Part shown: positions 24,759 to 28,462 of the stretch, piece by piece
Layout of the letters: each line of letters opens with the position of its first letter
How positions within the stretch are numbered: the stretch's first letter is position 1
Origin: CAKMMH01 sp927798255
Lineage (GTDB): Bacteria; Bdellovibrionota_C; UBA2361; CAKMMH01
Reading direction: 5' to 3'
DNA length: 28,462 nt
Assembly: GCA_034180415.1 (NCBI GenBank)
Contig: JAXFOK010000017.1
Location: 1-28,462 of the forward strand
Notes under the pieces: generated by a model
Database searches by the model: none
What the model was told of the DNA's origin: nothing
What the model saw: only the letters and a program-made list of their open reading frames with translations
Program-made: the position numbers and the translations under genes

Positions 24759-25004
24759 TTTAGGTCTAAGCAATTTATTTCAGATTTAGAATCCATAGTG
24801 AAACATTTTGAAAAAAAAAGGAATGATTTTGGAATAATTGGAGTACTTAAGCTTATAGAAGATTATAAAATTGAATCTGAATCACTTACAAAACAATGTA
24901 AAGATGCAGTCAAATTAATTGATAAAAAGTTTCCATGTAATGGTCCATGGGAATTTTTTCTTAAGTATTTATTCAATATTAATAAACATATCATTTATGT
25001 TTAA
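24759..25004 (+). pseudogene. Possible remnant or short hypothetical gene
   Basis: An open frame from about 24762 to the TAA at 25002-25004 encodes a helical, charged peptide (FISDLESIVKHFEKKRND...). The only start available is GTG 24798, without a Shine-Dalgarno sequence, giving 68 residues. The sequence looks protein-like (SLTKQCKDAVKLIDKKF) and the frame continues upstream of the GTG without a start codon, so it may be the tail of a lost gene. Its last 36 bases overlap the end of the convergent DUF1232-like gene. No family recognised. Confidence 0.3.
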
Positions 25005-25376
25005 CTTTTCAAGTACATAGTTTACAACTGCTGCATCATCATCATACCCACTTGCAAAAATATTTTCGCTTATAGGATCTTCTCCTATTGCAAAATAACA
25101 TACAGCACCTATTATAAGTTTTTGTTCTTGAGAAGAAAATTCATGATAACGGTCTAGAAGGTATAAACATCTATTTGAAATTTCCTCTGCGGTTTGAACA
25201 TCAACTAAAGCACCGTTCTCAAATTTTTTCTTTGCATCGTTTACAGCTTGAGTAACTTTTTCCTTTAGTAATGGAATTTGTTCATCATCAACATTTACAC
25301 AATATTCATTGAATAATTTTTTTATAGTTTTAGGGTATGTTGGAAGTTTGTGATGTTTCTTAGTAAATAATGCCAT
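24969..25376 (-). CDS. DUF1232/YkvA-like protein
   Basis: A 135-residue soluble protein. The second half reads EQKLIIGAVCYFAIGEDPISENIFASGYDDDAAVVNYVLEKL. This is the YkvA/DUF1232 pattern, where a helix with 'A..Yf....D.ipd' precedes 'GylDDa.vi..vl'. Unlike many DUF1232 proteins it has no strong membrane helix. The N-terminal half is helical and lysine-rich. Function is unknown for the family. AGGA lies about 8 bases before the ATG. It diverges from murJ across 81 bases. Confidence 0.65.
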   Translation of the reverse strand: MALFTKKHHKLPTYPKTIKKLFNEYCVNVDDEQIPLLKEKVTQAVNDAKKKFENGALVDVQTAEEISNRCLYLLDRYHEFSSQEQKLIIGAVCYFAIGEDPISENIFASGYDDDAAVVNYVLEKLNINDMFINIE

Positions 25377-25441
25377 ATAAGAATCCTATTTAAGGGTGAT
25401 ATTTTACAAAAGATTAGTATATATAAAATTTTTAAAAAAGA

Positions 25442-25447
25442 TATAAT
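25442..25447 (+). promoter_or_regulatory. -10 box of murJ; likely leaderless mRNA
   Basis: TATAAT ends ten bases before ATG 25458 with no Shine-Dalgarno sequence in between (ATTAAGAATA). This is the third case of the same -10-to-ATG spacing in the window. Confidence 0.45.
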
Positions 25448-25457
25448 ATTAAGAATA

Positions 25458-27122
25458 ATGGGAAAAGAAAATAAAACTTTATCAAGTCAAAATGAAAATA
25501 AAACGATAATCAAAGGTTCAAGTATTGTAGGAGTATTAACCTTAGTAAGCAGAATTGCAGGATTTTTTCGTGATTTAGTGTTTGCTAGTCTTTTTGGTTC
25601 AAGTATGTATGCAGACGCATTCTTTGTAGCGTTTAAAATTCCTAATATGCTTAGAAGTTTCGTGGCAGAAGGGGCACTAACCTCTGCATTTGTGCCACTT
25701 TTTTCAGAAGAAGTAAAAAGGGGTGAAAAAGAAACAAGGGAGGCGTTTAGAAATGTCTGGGGATTTTTATTAATTGTTACAATCTTTTTAAGTTTGATTG
25801 GAATCATTTTTTCTAGTGAAATAACTTTATTTTTTGCCCCTGGTTTTGAAAATATATCTGGTAAACTTGAGCTTGCAAGTAATCTTACAAAAATAATGTT
25901 TCCTTATATTATCTTTATTAGCTTTGTATCTTTAGCAAATGGGGCTCTTAGTATATTTAAAATTTTCGGAATTTCTGCTACTTCTCAAATTTTAATGAAT
26001 ATTGTGATGATTCTTTTTGCCTTAGCAGGATTTTTCTTTACGCCTTTTAGAGCATCTCACATTATGGCATATTCTGTGATAGTTTCCGGGGTATCGATGT
26101 GCCTAATGCAAATAAGGCATTTAAGGAAAGCTAAACTTACTATAATTCCAGCTTTTAATATTTTTAACAAATTAATTTTAAGTCTTATAAAATTAATGAT
26201 TCCTGCAATTATTGGAGCTGGCGTGTATCAGCTTACAATTTTTATTAACACCGTAATTGCCTCTATGTTAGAACCAGGAAGTGTTTCTTGGCTTTTTTAT
26301 GCAGATAGATTTTCTCAAATTCCAATTGGAATTTTCACTATTTCTCTAGCTTCTGTTTTACTTCCTAGTCTTTCAAAATTTGTTGTAAATAATCAGCATA
26401 AGGAATTTCAAGATAGTTTAAAAAATGCCCTTTGTTTTACAAGTTTTTTTATAATACCAATTTCATTTTTTATATTCCTTGTTTCAGAGCCTTGTATTCA
26501 AGTTTTCTTACAAAGAAAAGCATTTGATGCAATTTCTACGCTAAATACAGCTTCTGCTTTAAAAGCTTATGCAATTGGAATTTGGGGAATAAGTGCATAT
26601 ACAATTTTAGTTAGAGCATTTTTGGCAAAAAAAGATACAAAAACACCTACATTAGTAAGTATTATAGTACTTTTTTTGCACTTTCACATATCACTTTTAA
26701 TTTGTGGAAGGTTAATTGAAAGTAATTCAATAAGTGCTAATATTTTGTATTCATATCAAGGGTTTTTGTATAAATATTTACCATTTTTAGATTTAGGACA
26801 TATTGGCTTAGCGCTTTCTGCTAGTATTTCATCAAGTTTAGGATTCGTTATCTTGTTTATAATTTTAAAGTTTAAAGATAGAAAGCTAGTGTTAAAAGGT
26901 TTTTTTAGCTCGACTTTAAAGGCATTTATAGCTTCACTTTTTATGTATTATGCATCAAAGTGTATTTTTTCTTTTAATTTTTCGATATATTTAAGGTTAA
27001 TACTTTCTCTTATTATATCTTTTATGATGTATGCGCTTCTTTCGTATGTATTAGGCTCGAAAGAATTAAAAGCATCTAGTAAGTTATTTTTAAGTATTAA
27101 AGATAAGTTTATAAAAAATTAA
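25458..27122 (+). CDS. murJ: Lipid II flippase MurJ (MviN)
   Basis: A 554-residue MOP-superfamily membrane protein with about 14 transmembrane helices. It flips the peptidoglycan precursor lipid II across the inner membrane. The N-terminal signature SSIVGVLTLVSRIAGFFRDLVFASLFG, then ADAFFVAFKIPNMLRSFVAEGALTSAFVPLFSE, is unmistakable for MurJ/MviN. Later helices include FYADRFSQIPIGIFTISLASVLLPSLSKF, also well conserved. Length is slightly above the usual ~510-525, with a 17-residue polar N-terminal tail. The SH3b membrane protein follows within about 30 bases, so they probably share a transcript. Confidence 0.96.
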   Translation: MGKENKTLSSQNENKTIIKGSSIVGVLTLVSRIAGFFRDLVFASLFGSSMYADAFFVAFKIPNMLRSFVAEGALTSAFVPLFSEEVKRGEKETREAFRNVWGFLLIVTIFLSLIGIIFSSEITLFFAPGFENISGKLELASNLTKIMFPYIIFISFVSLANGALSIFKIFGISATSQILMNIVMILFALAGFFFTPFRASHIMAYSVIVSGVSMCLMQIRHLRKAKLTIIPAFNIFNKLILSLIKLMIPAIIGAGVYQLTIFINTVIASMLEPGSVSWLFYADRFSQIPIGIFTISLASVLLPSLSKFVVNNQHKEFQDSLKNALCFTSFFIIPISFFIFLVSEPCIQVFLQRKAFDAISTLNTASALKAYAIGIWGISAYTILVRAFLAKKDTKTPTLVSIIVLFLHFHISLLICGRLIESNSISANILYSYQGFLYKYLPFLDLGHIGLALSASISSSLGFVILFIILKFKDRKLVLKGFFSSTLKAFIASLFMYYASKCIFSFNFSIYLRLILSLIISFMMYALLSYVLGSKELKASSKLFLSIKDKFIKN

Positions 27123-27150
27123 GTAATTTTTGAAAAAAGTTAATTTTGTT

Positions 27151-28200
27151 ATGGCAAAAGAATTTAAAGATAACAAAGAAAGTGAAAAAGAAAATAATAC
27201 TTTGGTTAATAGTAATATGACAGATAATTTTACACATTTATTTAATTTATTAAATAAGAAAGATTATCCTAAATTACGAATAAAAATTGATGAAGTTTTA
27301 AACCTAAATATTGATAATCTATCTACAAAAATTTATGCAAAATTAATAGAAATATTTTTAAACCTTGAAGAAAATAAGCTTCCAAGCTTTGTATTATTAG
27401 CTCCATTTGGTGAAGTTTGTGAAAATATAAAAAAATTATTCACAGATTGTAATCAAGGAAGTGGAGAAAGTAAGAATATTAAAGAAGACGAGCTAAAAGA
27501 GTTCATGCGATTTGGAAGCGAACTTTATAAAAAATTTCATGATAATTTACTAAGTTTAAATGAAGATAATTTAATTAGTATTTTAAATAAATATGAGTAT
27601 ATTTTTATAAATTTTAAAGTACAAGAAGATAAAAAGTATGTAAATTCTAATATTCCTGTTTCAAAAAGAGTAAAAGAATATGTCGATGAGGTTACTTTAG
27701 CTAATCAATTTACAAATAATAAGAAAAGAAAAAGAATTTTTAAGTGGGCTTTGTCTTTTATCATTATTCTAGGCTTGGTAGCAATTTATATGAATGAGAC
27801 ATTTGGTTTTAGAAAAGTCAAAAAGCTAGATTTTATAAGTTTAGAGGATATAGATTATAAGGTAAATTTAGATAAAGGTGTTACGGAGAAAATCGAAAAA
27901 AAAGTTACTTTAAATGAAAATAAGGAGGTAGAAGAAGTTAACGGTAAAAATCTTGATAAGAATGTTAATAAAAAGAAAAATGAAAATATTTTCTCGATTG
28001 GGATGTATGAAATTATGAAGCCTGCTCCAGTTAGAATTGCGCCAAAAAAGGATTCAAAAGTTATAGGGAAATTCAATATCGGAAATAGAATTAAAGTTGT
28101 AGGAAAAGAAGGCAAATATTACAAGATTGCATCAAAAGATGATAAATATTTTGGTTATGTTCCACTTAGTCATTGTAGATTTATAATTAGTGATAAGTAA
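27151..28200 (+). CDS. Single-pass membrane protein with C-terminal SH3b domain
   Basis: A 349-residue protein with three parts. A helical, acidic cytoplasmic region occupies about 1-190 and a single transmembrane helix about 196-215 (FKWALSFIIILGLVAIYM, preceded by KKRKR). A Lys/Glu linker leads to a bacterial SH3 domain at about 285-343 (PAPVRIAPKKDSKVIGKFNIGNRIKVVGKEGKYYKI...YFGYVPLSHC). The positive residues before the helix put the N-terminus inside and the SH3b domain in the periplasm, where such domains often bind peptidoglycan. A TTG at 27130 would add seven residues; ATG 27151 is preferred although neither has a Shine-Dalgarno sequence. Coupling to murJ suggests an envelope role. Family not recognised beyond SH3b. 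Confidence 0.75.
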   Translation: MAKEFKDNKESEKENNTLVNSNMTDNFTHLFNLLNKKDYPKLRIKIDEVLNLNIDNLSTKIYAKLIEIFLNLEENKLPSFVLLAPFGEVCENIKKLFTDCNQGSGESKNIKEDELKEFMRFGSELYKKFHDNLLSLNEDNLISILNKYEYIFINFKVQEDKKYVNSNIPVSKRVKEYVDEVTLANQFTNNKKRKRIFKWALSFIIILGLVAIYMNETFGFRKVKKLDFISLEDIDYKVNLDKGVTEKIEKKVTLNENKEVEEVNGKNLDKNVNKKKNENIFSIGMYEIMKPAPVRIAPKKDSKVIGKFNIGNRIKVVGKEGKYYKIASKDDKYFGYVPLSHCRFIISDK

Positions 28201-28298
28201 TAAGCAAGTTGCTTTCTAATATCTGGTAAATGAAAATACATAATGATATCCCTTAAAGTATTTATACTATTTTTATTTTAAAAATATGTTAGTTTTTT

Positions 28299-28304
28299 TA
28301 TAAT
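28299..28304 (+). promoter_or_regulatory. Candidate -10 box for the eptA-like gene
   Basis: A TATAAT in the 152-base gap after the SH3b gene. It would give a leader of about 40 bases containing AGGGA shortly before ATG 28353. No clear -35 is visible, and the region is very A/T-rich, so a chance match is possible. Confidence 0.3.
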
Positions 28305-28352
28305 AAATGATGTTTTAAAGAAGTTTATAAAAAGAGTTTTTAGGGAAATAAT

Positions 28353-28462
28353 ATGTTAAATAATTTTAAAATTTCAAGTAGGAAACTAATTTTTATTTTA
28401 TCACTCTATTTTGGTTTTGTTTTAAATATTGCATTTTTTAAAACAATTTATTTAAATTTTCC
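28353..28462 (+). CDS. N-terminus of EptA-like phosphoethanolamine transferase (partial)
   Basis: Only 36 codons are inside the window. They read ISSRKLIFILSLYFGFVLNIAFFKTIYLN after a short lead-in, a first membrane helix matching the 'L.l.vAlyfalflN..F...l' start of the EptA/EptB/EptC family. These inner-membrane enzymes add phosphoethanolamine to lipid A, core sugars or other acceptors. AGGGA lies 7 bases before the ATG. The call rests on this short segment alone; another polytopic membrane protein is possible. Confidence 0.5.
   Translation, partial: MLNNFKISSRKLIFILSLYFGFVLNIAFFKTIYLNF

Noticed and set aside
1..28462. tRNA, rRNA, riboswitches and complete insertion sequences
   Set aside because: I looked for cloverleaf elements, conserved rRNA words, transposase motifs and terminal inverted repeats with target duplications, and found none I could support by eye.

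Overview
The window is A+T-rich bacterial chromosome, densely packed with genes on both strands and using the standard code (TAA, TAG and TGA all serve as stops). It looks like a flagellated Gram-negative bacterium: there is a flagellar cap gene (fliD) behind a near-perfect sigma-28 promoter, a lipobox NlpC/P60 lipoprotein, MurJ, a phosphoethanolamine-transferase-like start, and a large exported protein carrying a MopE-type CNGIDDNCN motif, thrombospondin-3-like calcium motifs and Thr/Pro linkers. That set, plus a DUF6178-like protein, points to the deltaproteobacterial grade (Myxococcota, Bdellovibrionota, SAR324 or similar). I cannot name a lineage, and no 16S rRNA or tRNA gene is visible.

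Layout. 1-478: gene-free and richer in G+C, with ~157-bp spaced direct repeats, a large hairpin and patchwork simple repeats, then a bidirectional terminator. 479-1084 (-): engB. 1551-1937 (+): HU-like protein. 2023-5554 (+): GT-C-like membrane protein, VKOR-DsbA fusion, rpiA. 5562-7870 (-): DHH phosphoesterase and lipA. 7992-9046 (+): decayed second DHH gene. 9147-10628 (+): phosphomannomutase/phosphoglucomutase. 10675-15738 (+): 1687-residue exported mosaic protein, followed by a decayed RCC1 paralog and a 204-codon orphan reading frame of foreign appearance. 17208-20515 (-): DUF6178-like gene, infC and an exported FG-GAP-like protein. 20564-21746 (+): an intact NUDIX hydrolase and two decayed copies. 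21842-23538 (-): fliD and a 60-codon gene, each with a sigma-28-type promoter. 23610-24743 (+): NlpC/P60 lipoprotein. 24969-25376 (-): DUF1232-like protein. 25458-28462 (+): murJ, an SH3b membrane protein and the start of an eptA-like gene.

How the parts fit. Several genes serve the envelope: MurJ flips lipid II, the NlpC/P60 lipoprotein probably trims peptidoglycan, the eptA-like product would modify lipid A, and the sugar phosphomutase could feed polysaccharide synthesis. The VKOR-DsbA fusion is a self-contained disulfide-forming enzyme, and the giant RCC1 protein, with a cysteine pair in nearly every repeat, is an obvious candidate client; that link is inference. Three loci (DHH, RCC1, NUDIX) show an intact gene with a broken paralog close by, so the region seems to undergo local duplication followed by decay. 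Three + strand genes without a Shine-Dalgarno sequence have TATAAT ending 9-10 bases before the ATG, suggesting leaderless transcripts.
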